This document shows, in pieces, positions 1 to 10,873 of a stretch of 41,038 bases of DNA. Every line of letters begins with the position of its first letter. Within the stretch, counting starts at the first letter, position 1. The position numbers and the translations under genes were made by a program. The stretch is from NCBI GenBank assembly GCA_902168195.1, contig CABHOJ010000027.1, positions 1 to 41,038 of the forward strand, written 5' to 3'. The DNA is from an uncultured Methylotenera sp. GTDB taxonomy: Bacteria > Pseudomonadota > Gammaproteobacteria > Burkholderiales > Methylophilaceae. A model generated the notes under the pieces. That model was not told the DNA's origin and did no database searches. It saw nothing but the letters and a program-made list of their open reading frames with translations.

Positions 1-77
1 TTTTTTTTTTTCAAGCAGAAGACGGCATACGAGATAGGAGTCCGTCTCGTGGGCTCGGAGATGTGTATAAGAGACAG
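1..77. other. Illumina Nextera P7/i7 adapter read-through (contamination, not genomic)
   Basis: Poly-T (1-11), P7 CAAGCAGAAGACGGCATACGAGAT (12-35), 8-nt index AGGAGTCC (36-43; reverse complement GGACTCCT = Nextera N705), then GTCTCGTGGGCTCGGAGATGTGTATAAGAGACAG (44-77). Confidence 0.99.
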
Positions 78-523
78 GCGATACGCCGGGTGTGCTTTCC
101 ACACACCTCCATGCAGACGGTAGCTACAACCATTTACTGAACGTACCCTCCGGCATATCCAATGGGCACGGCAGCAAGACCATCCAGATGGAAGGCAACG
201 CGGTATTCAAGATCGCCGTCAATACGCTGGATGCGATCGTTGACGAAGCCCTAGAGGCGAATGGGCTTCAGAAATCCGATGTCGACTGGCTGGTGCCACA
301 CCAAGCCAATATCCGTATCCTGCAATCCACTGCGAAAAAGCTGGGGATGGGCATGGATCGTGTCGTCGTGACGGTCGATACCCACGGCAACACGTCGGCT
401 GCCTCTATCCCGCTGGCATTGGATGTCGCCGTGCGGGACGGGCGCATCAAACGCGGTGAGACGGTGCTGATGGAAGCATTCGGTGGCGGATTCACCTGGG
501 GTGCCGCCCTAGTCAAGTATTAA
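78..523 (+). CDS. fabH: 3-oxoacyl-ACP synthase III (KASIII), 3' part only; truncated by contig edge
   Basis: Frame reads [15 protein letters not shown]...[12 protein letters not shown]...[12 protein letters not shown]...[13 protein letters not shown]; typical FabH C-terminal half; followed by fabD. Confidence 0.95.
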
Positions 524-548
524 CCCTCACTCGAATCAAGAGAACCCT

Positions 549-1478
549 ATGAAATCTGCTTTCTTCTTTCCCGGTCAAGGTTCGCAATCCGTCGGCATGA
601 TGCAGGGCTTTGGTGATCTGGCCATCGTTCGCGACACCTTCACGGAAGCTTCGGATATCCTCAAGACAGACTTTTGGTCCATGGCGACCGAACCTAACGA
701 ACTCTTGAATCAAACCACCAACACCCAGCCTTTGATGCTGGCGGCTGGGGTAGCTACATGGCGTGCATGGCAAGTGACAGGCGGCCCCATGCCGACCGTC
801 ATGGCGGGTCATAGTCTGGGCGAATATACCGCTCTGGTAGCTTCGGGAGCATTGACTTACAAGGACGCCTTGCCTTTGGTGCGCTACCGTGCGGAGGTCA
901 TGCAAGACGCTGTCGCGGAAGGTGTCGGCGCAATGGCGGCTATTCTGGGTCTGGACGACGATACCGTACGTGCTGTTTGCGCTGAAGCTGCCCAAGGCGA
1001 AGTGCTGGAAGCCGTCAACCTCAATTCACCCGGCCAAGTCGTTATTGCAGGGCATAAAGCCGCGGTAGAGCGCGGTATGGAACTCGCCAAGAGCAAGGGT
1101 GCCAAGCGCGCCTTGCCTTTGCCGGTCAGTGTCCCATCCCACTGCGCACTCATGAAGCCTGCAGCCGAACAGCTGCGGACTTACCTGCAGCAAGTCACTG
1201 TACGTGCTGGCGAAGTGCCCGTATTACACAATGCCGACGTAGCCAGCCACGAGGCTGCTGATCAGATCAAGGATGCATTGGTACGCCAGTTATATAGCCC
1301 TGTACGCTGGGTCGAGACCGTCCAAGCCATCCATGAGATGGGTGTCACACAAACTGCAGAATGCGGGCCAGGTAAGGTGCTGGCAGGGCTTACCAAGCGC
1401 ATCGTCGCTGAGTTGCCATGTATCGCATTGGTCGGTCAGGAAAGCCTGGCTGAAGCAAAGTCACAATTCAATAGCTAA
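549..1478 (+). CDS. fabD: malonyl-CoA:ACP transacylase
   Basis: FFPGQGSQSVGM and GHSLGEYTALVASG motifs; fab cluster context. Confidence 0.97.
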   Translation: MKSAFFFPGQGSQSVGMMQGFGDLAIVRDTFTEASDILKTDFWSMATEPNELLNQTTNTQPLMLAAGVATWRAWQVTGGPMPTVMAGHSLGEYTALVASGALTYKDALPLVRYRAEVMQDAVAEGVGAMAAILGLDDDTVRAVCAEAAQGEVLEAVNLNSPGQVVIAGHKAAVERGMELAKSKGAKRALPLPVSVPSHCALMKPAAEQLRTYLQQVTVRAGEVPVLHNADVASHEAADQIKDALVRQLYSPVRWVETVQAIHEMGVTQTAECGPGKVLAGLTKRIVAELPCIALVGQESLAEAKSQFNS

Positions 1479-1507
1479 CGATTGGCTAAAGATCCAAGGG
1501 AGACATC

Positions 1508-2248
1508 ATGCTGGAAAATCAAATCGCCCTGGTGACAGGTGCAAGTCGCGGCATCGGGGCAGCGATCGCTCAGGAGTTGGGTAAACAGGGCGCTGTCGTT
1601 GTCGGTACTGCAACCACCTCCAATGGTGCCGAGCAGATCACGCAGGCCCTACAACAGGCAGGCATCAATGGCACCGGAATGGCGCTGGATGTGAATGACG
1701 CCACCCAAATCGAGGCTGTACTGAAAACGATCGCCGATACGTTCGGAGAGGTCTCCATCCTGGTCAACAATGCAGGGATCACACGCGACACACTACTGAT
1801 GCGTATGAAAGATGAGGACTGGGATGCCGTCATCTCGACCAATCTCACATCCGTGTATCGCTTATCGCAGGCTGTCATGCGTCCAATGATGAAGGCGCGT
1901 CATGGCCGCATCATCAGCGTCTCTTCTATCGTCGGCCATACCGGCAATGCCGGCCAGACCAATTACGCGGCCGCCAAAGCGGGCATGAGCGGCTTCACCA
2001 AATCGCTGGCGCAGGAGTTGGGCAGTCGGGGCGTGACCGTCAATTGCGTCGCTCCCGGCTTCATCGATACCGATATGACGCGCGAATTACCGGAAAAGAT
2101 CAAGACCGATCTGCTGGCCAAGATCCCGATGGGCAAGCTCGGTGACGTCAAGGATATCGCAGCGGCAGTGGCATTTTTAGCTTCGCCATCAGCCGGTTAC
2201 ATCACTGGTGAGACATTGCACGTCAATGGTGGCATGTACATGGCCTGA
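1508..2248 (+). CDS. fabG: 3-oxoacyl-ACP reductase
   Basis: SDR motifs TGASRGIG, NNAG, YAAAKAG; C-terminal VNGGMYMA; fab cluster. Confidence 0.97.
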   Translation: MLENQIALVTGASRGIGAAIAQELGKQGAVVVGTATTSNGAEQITQALQQAGINGTGMALDVNDATQIEAVLKTIADTFGEVSILVNNAGITRDTLLMRMKDEDWDAVISTNLTSVYRLSQAVMRPMMKARHGRIISVSSIVGHTGNAGQTNYAAAKAGMSGFTKSLAQELGSRGVTVNCVAPGFIDTDMTRELPEKIKTDLLAKIPMGKLGDVKDIAAAVAFLASPSAGYITGETLHVNGGMYMA

Positions 2249-2280
2249 TCCTCAGGGATCGAGGCCTGTGGTTGTTTTTT
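2242..2280 (+). terminator. possible attenuator/terminator between fabG and acpP
   Basis: Imperfect stem GGCCTGATCC/GGATCGAGGCC overlapping the fabG stop, followed after a short gap by TTGTTTTTT. Confidence 0.35.
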
Positions 2281-2306
2281 GAATTCCTCAGGACTTTTGC
2301 TAGAAT
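2279..2306 (+). promoter_or_regulatory. candidate sigma70 promoter of acpP
   Basis: TTGAAT (2279-2284), 16 bp spacer, TAGAAT (2301-2306), upstream of acpP start 2350. Confidence 0.5.
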
Positions 2307-2349
2307 AGCCTGAGCTGAACAAGCTACATAACTTGAAAGGGGTAATTAG

Positions 2350-2586
2350 ATGTCTGACATCGAACAACGCGTTAAAAAGATCGTTTCCGAGCAATTGGGT
2401 GCCAATGAGGCAGACGTAAAGAATGAGTCTTCCTTTGTGGACGATCTGGGCGCAGATTCACTGGATACAGTGGAATTGGTCATGGCGCTGGAAGAAGAGT
2501 TTGACTGTGAAATCCCTGATGAAGAAGCAGAGAAGATCACCACCGTCCAGCAAGCGATTGACTACGTCAACGCAAACCTGAAGTAA
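2350..2586 (+). CDS. acpP: acyl carrier protein
   Basis: 78 aa with phosphopantetheine site [20 protein letters not shown]. Confidence 0.98.
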   Translation: MSDIEQRVKKIVSEQLGANEADVKNESSFVDDLGADSLDTVELVMALEEEFDCEIPDEEAEKITTVQQAIDYVNANLK

Positions 2587-2626
2587 CCATCCCGACTTTT
2601 CCTAGTCATTTTTTCTTGGAGTTGCC

Positions 2627-3874
2627 TTGTCCAAGCCAGACCTGCAAAAGCGCAGAGTTGTAGTCACGGGCCTGGGCGTCGTGTCACCGGTAGGTATCGG
2701 TGTTGAAGCGTCCTGGGCCAATCTGGTCGCCGGTAAATCCGGTATCACCAAAATCACCAAATTCGATCCTAGCAATTTCGCCTCGCAGATCGCCGGGGAA
2801 GTGAAGGGTTTCGATGTGTCGCAATATCTTCCTGCCAAGGAAGCGCGTCGCATGGATATCTTCATCCAGTACGGCATGGCAGCTGCCATCGAGGCCGTCA
2901 AGGATTCGGGTATCGTGGCGACTGAGGAGAATGCCGAACGTATCGGCGTTTCCATCGGCTCGGGTATCGGCGGACTGCAACTCATCGAGGATACCAACGA
3001 TATCTACGATGAAAGCGGTCCTCGCAAGATATCGCCATTCTTTATCCCAGGTACCATCATCAACATGATCTCGGGCAACCTGTCCATCATGTATGGGTTC
3101 AAGGGTCCAAATGTCGCCATCGTCACTGCTTGCACGACGGGCACGCATTCGATTGGCGATGCGGCTCGCATGATCGAGTACGGCGATGCGGACGTCATGG
3201 TTGCAGGCGGCGCTGAAGCCGCTATCACGGAACTAGGGGTTGGTGGCTTCGCCGCTGCGCGTGCCCTATCTACCAGAAACGATGACCCGGCAACGGCGAG
3301 TCGTCCCTGGGACCGGGACCGTGATGGTTTCGTGATCGGAGAAGGTGCGGGTGTGATGGTGCTGGAAGAGTATGAATCCGCCAAGAAGCGGGGCGCCAAG
3401 ATCTACGCGGAGCTCACAGGCTACGGCATGAGTGCGGATGCCTACCACATGACGGCGCCGAATATGGATGGCCCGCGCCGTTCCATGCTGAATGCGCTAC
3501 GTAATGCTGGCGTCAATCCAGATCAAGTGCAGTTCGTGAACGCACATGGCACCTCGACGCCGCTGGGTGACACGAATGAAACCAATGCCATCAAGGCGGC
3601 ATTCGGCGATCATTCGAAGCAGCTGGTAGTGAATTCGACCAAATCCATGACCGGACACCTATTGGGCGGAGCAGGGGGCCTGGAGTCTGTATTCACGGTG
3701 CTGTCCATCCATCATCAGGTATCACCGCCTACGATCAATATCTTCAATCAGGATCCCGAATGTGATCTCGATTATTGTGCGAACGAGGCACGCGACATGA
3801 AGATCGATGTCGCGCTCAAGAACAACTTCGGCTTCGGTGGCACTAACGGAAGCCTGGTATTCGCCAAGATATAG
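2627..3874 (+). CDS. fabF: 3-oxoacyl-ACP synthase II
   Basis: TTG start; [26 protein letters not shown] active-site Cys, [25 protein letters not shown]. Confidence 0.97.
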   Translation: MSKPDLQKRRVVVTGLGVVSPVGIGVEASWANLVAGKSGITKITKFDPSNFASQIAGEVKGFDVSQYLPAKEARRMDIFIQYGMAAAIEAVKDSGIVATEENAERIGVSIGSGIGGLQLIEDTNDIYDESGPRKISPFFIPGTIINMISGNLSIMYGFKGPNVAIVTACTTGTHSIGDAARMIEYGDADVMVAGGAEAAITELGVGGFAAARALSTRNDDPATASRPWDRDRDGFVIGEGAGVMVLEEYESAKKRGAKIYAELTGYGMSADAYHMTAPNMDGPRRSMLNALRNAGVNPDQVQFVNAHGTSTPLGDTNETNAIKAAFGDHSKQLVVNSTKSMTGHLLGGAGGLESVFTVLSIHHQVSPPTINIFNQDPECDLDYCANEARDMKIDVALKNNFGFGGTNGSLVFAKI

Positions 3875-3878
3875 TCCT

Positions 3879-3915
3879 CATCCACTTGGTGCGGAAGTAC
3901 TGCACCAAGTGGATG
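3879..3915. repeat. perfect 14-bp inverted repeat (hairpin) downstream of fabF
   Basis: CATCCACTTGGTGC - 9 nt loop - GCACCAAGTGGATG; no obvious T-tract. Confidence 0.8.
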
Positions 3916-4184
3916 CATCATTGTACGTTTGTACACAGATTCCCGATATATGACAGACAGATGTTGGCTTTAGTGACTGTTTCCATTCAGTATTTTATAA
4001 GCATTTGATTTTATTACGCTTTTAATTTGCATAAATTATAATCAACTGGCAAAAAACTGAATCCGTAGCGAGAGTTAGCACTTCAATCCAACAGTCATCC
4101 ACAAAACAATCCACAGCTTTTGTGGAATAGCTAAAATCCTTTGTGTGACAAGCAACATGCTTTAGCATAGGCGCAGACCAATCA

Positions 4185-5030
4185 ATGCATGTTACGAATT
4201 CGATGACCGTTACCCCTCAGTACATAGTCAATGGCAAGCTGGATGCGCAAGTATCACCCCTTGACCGCGGCTTTGCTTATGGAGACGGCGTCTTTCGCAC
4301 CATGCGCATGACAGAGAACCGTGTGGTTGCATGGCCACTGCATTACAGCAAGCTGATGGAGGACTGCAACCGGCTCGACATCGTTTGCCCATCTTCGGAC
4401 GTTTTGCATGCAGACATCCAGCGCCTGAATGAAGATCGAGTGCCGGATGCGGTGATCAAGATCATCGTGACCCGCGGTGAAGGAACGAGAGGCTATGCCT
4501 TGCCTGCGCTCGCGCAGCCCAATCGCGTGGTGATCAAGTCTGCTTATCCGCTTTATCAGGAATCGAACTTCTCAGAAGGCGTCAGCTTACACCTTTGCCA
4601 GTTGCGACTCGGGCACCAGCCTCAACTTGCTGGAATCAAACACCTCAACCGGCTTGAAAACATACTGGCGCGCATGGAGTGGAACTCCTCCGCATTCGCC
4701 GACGGCGTTCTGCAGGATATCGACGGCAATGTCATCGAATGCACTGCAGGCAATCTGTTCATTCGTATCGGCAAGGATCTCGTTACTCCCGATCTGTCTC
4801 TCTGTGGTGTCGCGGGGATCACGCGTCAGCGCATCCTTCAGCTATCGGAAGCGCTTGGCCTGAACATCTATGTGGATCGCGTCTCTATGGCCGATATGAT
4901 GTCTGCTGACGAAGTCCTGATCTGCAACAGCCTCTACGGTGCCTGGCAAGTGATCGACTTCAATCATCGGCAATGGCCTAGTCAGCCGCTGGCCTCAACC
5001 GTTCGTCAGTTATTACAGGAACAGTCTTGA
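4185..5030 (+). CDS. pabC: aminodeoxychorismate lyase (PLP fold type IV); start could be 4203
   Basis: LDRGFAYGDGVFRTMR, KHLNRLENILARMEW, ECTAGNLFI; upstream of mltG. Confidence 0.9.
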   Translation: MHVTNSMTVTPQYIVNGKLDAQVSPLDRGFAYGDGVFRTMRMTENRVVAWPLHYSKLMEDCNRLDIVCPSSDVLHADIQRLNEDRVPDAVIKIIVTRGEGTRGYALPALAQPNRVVIKSAYPLYQESNFSEGVSLHLCQLRLGHQPQLAGIKHLNRLENILARMEWNSSAFADGVLQDIDGNVIECTAGNLFIRIGKDLVTPDLSLCGVAGITRQRILQLSEALGLNIYVDRVSMADMMSADEVLICNSLYGAWQVIDFNHRQWPSQPLASTVRQLLQEQS

Positions 5031-6028
5031 TCAAACGCCTATTCTTCCTGCTCGTTTTGATGGCAGTCGTCCTCAGCGCCTGGATGCTTTATTTCTCGCA
5101 CATGCCCATCCCCATGCGTGCTGAGTCGCAAGAGATCGACCTCAAGGCAGGTAGCAGTTTGAAAAGCGTAGGGCAACAACTGGTCGATCAAGGCATATTG
5201 AACGAGCCTTGGAGCTTTGTCCTCATGGTACGTATCCTGGGGGCTGCCGGGAATATCAAGGCAGGCAATTATCTGATCGAGCGTGGCGTCACGCCATATG
5301 GGCTCTATGTGACGTTCACCGAAGGCAGCATTACCCAAGCCAGTATCACGTTCATTGAGGGATGGAATTTCAAGCAGGTACGTGCGGCCCTGGACAGGAA
5401 CGAGGGTGTCAGGCACATGACGATGGCCTATACGGATCAACAGATCCTTGCAGAGATCGGTGCCAAGGAAACGCATCCAGAGGGATTGTTCTTCCCGGAC
5501 ACCTACTATTTCAGTCGTGGTGCCAGCGATCTGGATGTGCTGAAACGTGCATACCAGACCATGCAGACCAAACTAACAAAGGCTTGGCAGGAGCGGGAAT
5601 CCGGCCTGCCTTATGACTCTGCCTATGAGGCGTTGATCATGGCTTCTATTGTGGAAAAGGAGACCGGCAAACCCTCGGAGCGCCCTGAGATCGCGGGGGT
5701 ATTCCTGAATCGCCTACGCATCGGTATGCGATTGCAAACCGACCCGACCGTCATCTATGGCATGGGCGACCGTTTCGACGGCAATCTGCGCAAGGTCGAC
5801 CTGATCGCCGACACGCGCTACAACACCTACACCCGGGCAGGATTGCCACCGACGCCGATCGCCATGCCAAGTCTTGCCGCTATTGAAGCGGCTCTTCATC
5901 CCGCCAAAACCAAGGCACTGTATTTCGTCGGTAAAGGGGATGGTAGCCACGTCTTCTCGAGCACGTTGGCGGAGCACAACCGTGCGGTGGTCAAGTATCA
6001 ACTAAGAAGGTCGGGCAATGCGAGGTAA
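5027..6028 (+). CDS. mltG: endolytic transglycosylase MltG (YceG)
   Basis: N-terminal [47 protein letters not shown]. Confidence 0.96.
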   Translation: MIKRLFFLLVLMAVVLSAWMLYFSHMPIPMRAESQEIDLKAGSSLKSVGQQLVDQGILNEPWSFVLMVRILGAAGNIKAGNYLIERGVTPYGLYVTFTEGSITQASITFIEGWNFKQVRAALDRNEGVRHMTMAYTDQQILAEIGAKETHPEGLFFPDTYYFSRGASDLDVLKRAYQTMQTKLTKAWQERESGLPYDSAYEALIMASIVEKETGKPSERPEIAGVFLNRLRIGMRLQTDPTVIYGMGDRFDGNLRKVDLIADTRYNTYTRAGLPPTPIAMPSLAAIEAALHPAKTKALYFVGKGDGSHVFSSTLAEHNRAVVKYQLRRSGNAR

Positions 6029-6623
6029 GTTCATCACACTCGAAGGCATGGATGGTGCAGGGAAAAGCACGCACATCCCGCATATCCTTGATCATTTCCG
6101 CGCTCGTGGCTTGGAAGTGGTCTCGACACGAGAGCCAGGGGGCACTTCGCTGGGCGAACGCCTGCGCGAGATCTTGTTGCATGAGGCCATGCATCCGGAG
6201 ACTGAGGCTTTACTGATGTTCGCAGCCCGCAGGGAGCATATCTCGGAGGTCATCGAGCCCGCTTTGGCCAGAGGGGCTTACGTTGTCTCAGATAGGTTTG
6301 CGGACGCGTCTTATGCCTATCAATGTGGCGGGCGCGGCGTGGATTTCGAAAAAATGCGCCTGTTGGAGCAATGGGCGCTAGACGACTTACAACCGGACAT
6401 CACGTTGCTGTTCGATGTACCGGTAAACGTCAGCCTGCAACGCTTGGCGAAAGCACGGTCTCCCGACAAGTTCGAGCAAGAAGGCGCTGATTTTTTTACG
6501 CGCATCCGTGACGCCTACCTGCGGCGTGCGCAACAATATCCCCATCGTTTTCGCATCATCAACAGCGATCAGCCACTGGAAGACGTTATCAGATCACTTG
6601 ATCGTATTATCTCAAGCATATGA
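6018..6623 (+). CDS. tmk: thymidylate kinase
   Basis: [17 protein letters not shown]-loop, [19 protein letters not shown]. Confidence 0.97.
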   Translation: MRGKFITLEGMDGAGKSTHIPHILDHFRARGLEVVSTREPGGTSLGERLREILLHEAMHPETEALLMFAARREHISEVIEPALARGAYVVSDRFADASYAYQCGGRGVDFEKMRLLEQWALDDLQPDITLLFDVPVNVSLQRLAKARSPDKFEQEGADFFTRIRDAYLRRAQQYPHRFRIINSDQPLEDVIRSLDRIISSI

Positions 6624-7639
6624 AAGATAAGGTGTATACCTGGCAGAACGATCTATGGCGGCAGCTGGCATCCGCAGGTGATCGTCGACATCATGCTTTG
6701 TTGCTCCGGGGTAAGCGGGGGATCGGTAAATTCGATTTCGCTGTGCAGCTCAGCAAGGCTTTGCTGTGCGAAGTCCCTGATGCGCGTGGCTTTGCGTGTG
6801 ATGCATGTCCGAGTTGCAACTGGTTCAACCAAAGTAATCATCCCGATTATCGACTACTGACCCCAGAGCAGGATGCGGCTGAGGACGAGGATGCGGCACC
6901 AGCCAAGAAAACAGGGAAAAAGAGTCAGATATCGATCTCGCAGGTCCGTGAGTTAGGGGATTTCCTCGAGTTGGCCAGTCATCGCAGCGGCGGTGTGAGG
7001 ATTGTCCTGATCCATCCTGCCGAAGCGCTCAATGCGTCGTCTGCCAACGCGCTACTCAAGATGCTTGAGGAGCCGCCGCCCTCGGCCATGTTCATCCTGG
7101 TCACGCACCAGCCGCAAAAGCTGCTCCCTACGATCATGAGCCGATGCCACAAGATCGATATGCCTGTCCCCACCAGGCAAGATGCGCTGGCATGGCTGGA
7201 GCAACACGGGGTCGCAGAAGCCGAGCCGATGCTCGAGTATGCCGGTGGTTCCCCGCTGGCGGCGCGAGACTCGCTCGATAATGATGCCGGTAAGCTCAGC
7301 GAGTTGTGGAAAAGCTTGGCCAGAGGCGCGCGCATGGATGCTTTTTCCAGTGCGCCACAATTCGTCTCCCATGGGATGGAGATCGCTATCACCGTTTTAC
7401 AGAAATGGGTGTATGACCTGTTGGCAACTCGACTGACAGGACAGATTCGATACCATGCGAGTCTGCAAGGCGCTTTGCAAGGGTTGGCCAAAAGCGTAGA
7501 CTTGGGCTTGCTGCTGGATTATCAGCGCAAACTGGATGAAGCCAGAAAGTCAGCCACGCACCCTCTGAATAACGAGATGCAGCTGGAAAGCCTTCTGATT
7601 CAATATACGCAATTATTTCTGACACAGACCAAGCCGTGA
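6620..7639 (+). CDS. holB: DNA polymerase III subunit delta'
   Basis: [21 protein letters not shown] zinc motif; [26 protein letters not shown]. Confidence 0.95.
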   Translation: MKDKVYTWQNDLWRQLASAGDRRHHALLLRGKRGIGKFDFAVQLSKALLCEVPDARGFACDACPSCNWFNQSNHPDYRLLTPEQDAAEDEDAAPAKKTGKKSQISISQVRELGDFLELASHRSGGVRIVLIHPAEALNASSANALLKMLEEPPPSAMFILVTHQPQKLLPTIMSRCHKIDMPVPTRQDALAWLEQHGVAEAEPMLEYAGGSPLAARDSLDNDAGKLSELWKSLARGARMDAFSSAPQFVSHGMEIAITVLQKWVYDLLATRLTGQIRYHASLQGALQGLAKSVDLGLLLDYQRKLDEARKSATHPLNNEMQLESLLIQYTQLFLTQTKP

Positions 7640-8016
7640 ACACACAAGCGACGCCCACATCAGATTCTGCAGCCAGCGCGCCCAAACCAGGCGTCCTTTC
7701 CCTTGCCATCAAGGAAAAGGCCGCCTTATATGCTGCCTATATGCCGTTCGTTAAAGGCGGCGGACTGTTCATTCCGACCAACAAGAGTTTCAAGGTCGGA
7801 GACGAAGTCTTCATGCTGTTGAGCCTGTTGGACGATCCGGTCAAGCTCAAAGTTGTCGGGCATGTCATCTGGCTCACTCCGGTCACTCAAGGTAGCCGTC
7901 CGCAGGGCATAGGCGTGCAATTCAGCGATAAGGACGGTGGCGTCGAAGCACGTAACAAGATCGAAGGATTGCTTGGCGGCGCATTGAAGTCAGCCCGCCC
8001 CACACACACCATGTAA
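7636..8016 (+). CDS. pilZ: PilZ domain protein (type IV pilus assembly PilZ-like)
   Basis: GGGLFIPTNKSFKVGDEVFMLLSLLDDPVKLKVVGHVIWLTP; between holB and tatD. Confidence 0.85.
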   Translation: MNTQATPTSDSAASAPKPGVLSLAIKEKAALYAAYMPFVKGGGLFIPTNKSFKVGDEVFMLLSLLDDPVKLKVVGHVIWLTPVTQGSRPQGIGVQFSDKDGGVEARNKIEGLLGGALKSARPTHTM

Positions 8017-8043
8017 GCAGTCGTTCCAAGGCCACTCAGCACC

Positions 8044-8820
8044 ATGCTCGTAGATTCGCATTGCCATCTTAATTTCCCGGAATTGATCGCCAACATGGAA
8101 GCCATCAGACATTCGATGGCGGAGCATGAGGTCAATCATGCCTTGTGCATCTCGGTCACGCTAGGGGAGTTCCCTCAGGTACTGGCGGTGGCAGAGGCTC
8201 ATGACAACATCTATGCATCCGTCGGCGTTCATCCAGATTACGAAGATGAAGGCGAGATTGCCGTAGATGAGCTGGTTCGATTGGCCGATCACCCCAAAGT
8301 CATCGCCATCGGAGAGACCGGGCTGGATTACTTTCGGCTCACTGGCGATCTCGAGTGGCAACGCGATCGTTTCCGCAACCATATTCGAGCCGCAATCCTT
8401 GCGGATAAGCCCCTGATTATCCATACGCGTTCAGCAGCAGAAGATACGATCCGCATCATGCGCGAAGAGAATGCCCAGCGTGTGGGCGGGGTGATGCACT
8501 GCTTTACGGAAAGCATCGAGGTCGCCATGCAGGCCATCGAACTCGGCTTCTACATCTCTTTCTCAGGCATCGTCACCTTCAAGAACGCGACCAGCCTGAA
8601 GGAAGTCGCCAAGCAAGTGCCGCTCGACAGCATCCTGGTCGAGACCGATTCGCCTTATCTAGCGCCCGTCCCGTTTCGTGGTAAGACCAATCAGCCGGCT
8701 TATGTGAAGTATGTGGCAGAAGAAGTAGCGAGATTGCGCGAGATACCTTACGAGGTACTGGCCAAGGCCACCACGGATAATTTCTTCAAACTTTTCAAAC
8801 AAGCGCGCCGATGCAACTGA
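8044..8820 (+). CDS. tatD: TatD family metal-dependent DNase
   Basis: DSHCHLNF, IGETGLDYFR, PLIIHTRSA, HCFT, VETDSPYLAPVP. Confidence 0.95.
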   Translation: MLVDSHCHLNFPELIANMEAIRHSMAEHEVNHALCISVTLGEFPQVLAVAEAHDNIYASVGVHPDYEDEGEIAVDELVRLADHPKVIAIGETGLDYFRLTGDLEWQRDRFRNHIRAAILADKPLIIHTRSAAEDTIRIMREENAQRVGGVMHCFTESIEVAMQAIELGFYISFSGIVTFKNATSLKEVAKQVPLDSILVETDSPYLAPVPFRGKTNQPAYVKYVAEEVARLREIPYEVLAKATTDNFFKLFKQARRCN

Positions 8821-9599
8821 CACTGCTTGGATCTGGCTCGAGCGCCGGCACGCCGGTGATCGGGTGCCAATGCGAGACGTGTCGTTCCGATCACCCCAGA
8901 AACAAGCGCACGCGATGCTCTGCCGCGATCACGTTGCCAGACGGCCAGGTGATCCTGATCGACACCGGCCCGGACCTGCGTTTGCAGGCGTTGCGTGAGG
9001 GCCTCGATAGGGTGGATGCGGTGTTGTATACCCACACCCATGCGGACCACCTGCACGGTATCGACGATTTGCGGGCGTTCTGCCAGCTGCAACGCGCCCA
9101 GATCCCTTTGTATGGCAATGCCGATACCGTAGCGCATATCCATCAGAAGTTCGCTTACACCTTACGCGATCCCGGCGACTTCTGGGACCTTCCTGTGCTT
9201 TCAGTGCATCAAGTAGATCGACCTTTCGAGTTGTTTGGGACTGTCGTGACCCCCATTCCAGTGCAACACGGCAGGATAGGCATACTAGGATATCGGATCG
9301 GGGATCTGGCTTATCTGACGGATGTCTCGGAAATCCCGTCCACCTCACTGAAATTACTTGAGGGTTTGAGTATTCTTTTACTGGACTGCCTGCGTTATAA
9401 ACCTCATTACACGCATATCAACCTGGAACAAAGCCTGGAGTATGCGAGTCGGATCGAGGCACAGCGTACCTTTATGATCCATATGACCCATGAAATGGAA
9501 TACGAGGCCTTGGGTCGACAATTGCCGGAGAATGTATTCGTAGGCTATGACGGATTGAAATTGCGTTTTGACAGCCAACCATCGGCGTCAGAATGCTAA
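8811..9599 (+). CDS. MBL-fold metallohydrolase (PhnP-like)
   Basis: LGSGSSAGTPVIGCQCETC, THTHADHLHGIDDLR; overlaps tatD end. Confidence 0.85.
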   Translation: MQLTLLGSGSSAGTPVIGCQCETCRSDHPRNKRTRCSAAITLPDGQVILIDTGPDLRLQALREGLDRVDAVLYTHTHADHLHGIDDLRAFCQLQRAQIPLYGNADTVAHIHQKFAYTLRDPGDFWDLPVLSVHQVDRPFELFGTVVTPIPVQHGRIGILGYRIGDLAYLTDVSEIPSTSLKLLEGLSILLLDCLRYKPHYTHINLEQSLEYASRIEAQRTFMIHMTHEMEYEALGRQLPENVFVGYDGLKLRFDSQPSASEC

Positions 9600-9645
9600 A
9601 ATCGACATTAATGCAGTCACTTAAATGAAAGTTAGGATTTCAAAC

Positions 9646-10038
9646 ATGCAATTCAGCAAGCTCATCGTTCTACCGGCACTTCTCTCGGCCTTCGTGCTAT
9701 TCAGTGGGACTTCTGTGGCTGCCGAGCCGGTGAAAGCCAAGGCGAAAGCGACCTATACCGAAGACGAATTCCTGCGTGCGTTCAGCGGCAAATCCCGCAA
9801 GGTGATCTCCGACAAGCTTGGTAAGCCGGTCAAGAAGGAACAGGCCGTCAAGCCTTCGAGCGCAAGCACTGTCGTCGGCCGTATGGGCCAGGACGTCAAC
9901 GCCTCGAAACCGGTCAATGTGGAAATGTGGTACTACAGCAATATCGTCCAGTATCAGCCTAAAAAGACCTACAAAGTCATTGAAATGACCTTTGTGAACG
10001 ATCGTTGCATGAACATCGCGTTCTTCAATAACAAGTAA
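9646..10038 (+). CDS. secreted hypothetical protein (possible BamE/SmpA-like fold)
   Basis: Signal peptide MQFSKLIVLPALLSAFVLFSGTSVAA; C-terminal VEMWYYSN...MTFVNDRCMNIAFFNN. RBS AGGA favours start 9646 over 9625. Confidence 0.6.
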   Translation: MQFSKLIVLPALLSAFVLFSGTSVAAEPVKAKAKATYTEDEFLRAFSGKSRKVISDKLGKPVKKEQAVKPSSASTVVGRMGQDVNASKPVNVEMWYYSNIVQYQPKKTYKVIEMTFVNDRCMNIAFFNNK

Positions 10039-10044
10039 GTAGGC

Positions 10045-10080
10045 AAAAAAATCCCGGCCTGGGGAGAGTGTGGCCGGGAC
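10045..10080 (-). terminator. intrinsic terminator for the AHL synthase gene
   Basis: Minus strand TCCCGGCC-loop-GGCCGGGA followed by TTTTTTT. Confidence 0.8.
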
Positions 10081-10199
10081 AGAGGAGACTTGTAGTCAGA
10101 TAGCATCGTTCATCACATGCATGGACCAGATTGCCAGTTAAGCAAATCGGCGATAGCTATCTGATGTGTCAGGCTCGCTTTCTGACCTACCAGAGCCAC

Positions 10200-10787
10200 T
10201 TATGCAGCTTTTGGCAGTGCCCCGAACAGGTTGGCGTAGGTCTTTTCGATATCCACATGTAACGCCACCGTATTCTCCACACCGATCCTCAGTGACGGCC
10301 CGAATCTGGAGATCACTACCCCGGCGCGGTTCAGCAGTCGCTCGATCGCCGTCGTCGTCACCGTCACGTATTCTTCGATGTGCATACGATGACCGAACGC
10401 GATGATCTCTTGGATGGATTCCATCGCGATCTCGGAGAAGCCGAAGTGATGTTCTCCTTCGGTTTCGATCGCGAACCGGCTGAGCTCCCAAATGTTGGGA
10501 TGCTCAGGCGCCTTGTTCCCGTTCAGCAGTTCGGGGAAGGAGTCTTTGAGCATGTAAGGGCCTTCCGTCGGTAATATCCGCCAGCAGCCGCGCAGACCGC
10601 CTTCAGGTTCGCGCATCAACATGTACAGGGGTTCCATCGCGTCGTAGCCATCGATCTCCATGCCGCTGATGATCGGCACATCCCATCCCATCCGTCCTTT
10701 GAACACCTTGGCCCTCAACTTGTGCATATCCCACAAGTCCTTGCTATTGAAATCCCTTCTCGCAGCGATACGAATACTGAGTGACAT
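10200..10787 (-). CDS. acyl-homoserine-lactone synthase (LuxI family, LasI-like)
   Basis: Invariant LuxI residues LRAKVFKGRMGWDV, EIDGYD, ELSRFAIE, VTVTTTAIERLLNRAG.ISRFGP; GGGGGA RBS before ATG. Confidence 0.95.
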   Translation of the reverse strand: MSLSIRIAARRDFNSKDLWDMHKLRAKVFKGRMGWDVPIISGMEIDGYDAMEPLYMLMREPEGGLRGCWRILPTEGPYMLKDSFPELLNGNKAPEHPNIWELSRFAIETEGEHHFGFSEIAMESIQEIIAFGHRMHIEEYVTVTTTAIERLLNRAGVVISRFGPSLRIGVENTVALHVDIEKTYANLFGALPKAA

Positions 10788-10853
10788 TGATTCCCCCTAT
10801 CCAGATTGGTTATGCAGGTGGAATAAATAGTTATGCGTTTTGACTAGGAAGAT

Positions 10854-10873
10854 AACTATCAGGATTGATAGGT
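10854..10873. promoter_or_regulatory. lux-box-like palindrome upstream of the AHL synthase gene
   Basis: AACTATCAGGATTGATAGGT; arms match at 7 of the 8 outer positions; about 66 bp upstream of the synthase ATG. Confidence 0.8.

Noticed and set aside
78-523. fabH as a truncated pseudogene
   Set aside because: The truncation coincides exactly with the adapter junction at 77/78; it is a contig-end artefact.
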